Of a DNA stretch of 6,004 nt, positions 6,001-6,004 are shown in pieces (within the stretch, counting starts at the first letter, position 1; each line of letters starts with the position of its first letter). The stretch covers positions 1-6,004 of the forward strand of contig JASIJN010000200.1 in assembly GCA_030050125.1 (NCBI GenBank), given 5' to 3'. The notes beneath the pieces were generated by a model. That model saw only the letters and a list, made by a program, of their open reading frames with translations. It was not told the origin of the DNA and made no database searches. Source of the DNA: Streptosporangiaceae bacterium. Its GTDB lineage: Bacteria; Actinomycetota; Actinomycetes; Streptosporangiales; Streptosporangiaceae. A program made the position numbers and the translations under genes.

Positions 6001-6004
6001 CCTC

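Overview
The window is a roughly 70% GC stretch with strong G/C preference at third codon positions. It reads as a chromosomal housekeeping locus from an actinobacterium. The order rpsB-tsf-pyrH-frr-cdsA followed by rlmN is the classic actinobacterial (Streptomyces-like) arrangement. GTG starts and an Ala/Glu-rich S2 tail fit this. The genus cannot be fixed by reading alone.

Bases 1-148 are the C-terminal tail of ribosomal protein S2 (rpsB). They are followed on the + strand by tsf (elongation factor Ts, 224-1057), pyrH (UMP kinase, 1106-2029), frr (ribosome recycling factor, 2132-2689) and cdsA (phosphatidate cytidylyltransferase, start probably 2764, end 3594). These genes link translation elongation and ribosome recycling with pyrimidine nucleotide supply. 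CTP, made downstream of the UMP kinase product, is the substrate of CdsA in phospholipid synthesis. The gaps are 75, 48, 102 and 74 bp. The rpsB-tsf and pyrH-frr gaps hold GC-rich hairpins that could adjust relative expression.

A convergent minus-strand gene (3634-4761) then interrupts the series. Its C-terminal half looks like a SUFU (suppressor of fused) domain, and its N-terminal half I do not recognise. It is separated from the divergent rlmN (4864-6000, radical SAM 23S rRNA/tRNA adenine-C2 methyltransferase) by a 102-bp gap of lower GC. That gap carries a plausible leaderless promoter for the SUFU gene and four TACCG motifs. Four bases remain after the rlmN stop.

No tRNA, rRNA, CRISPR array, insertion sequence or integrase is visible, and I see no clear new defence or mobile system. 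The points most worth a second look are the SUFU-domain gene lodged in a conserved locus, the roughly 70-residue N-terminal extension of UMP kinase with its internal repeat and strong hairpins, and the regulatory gap before rlmN.
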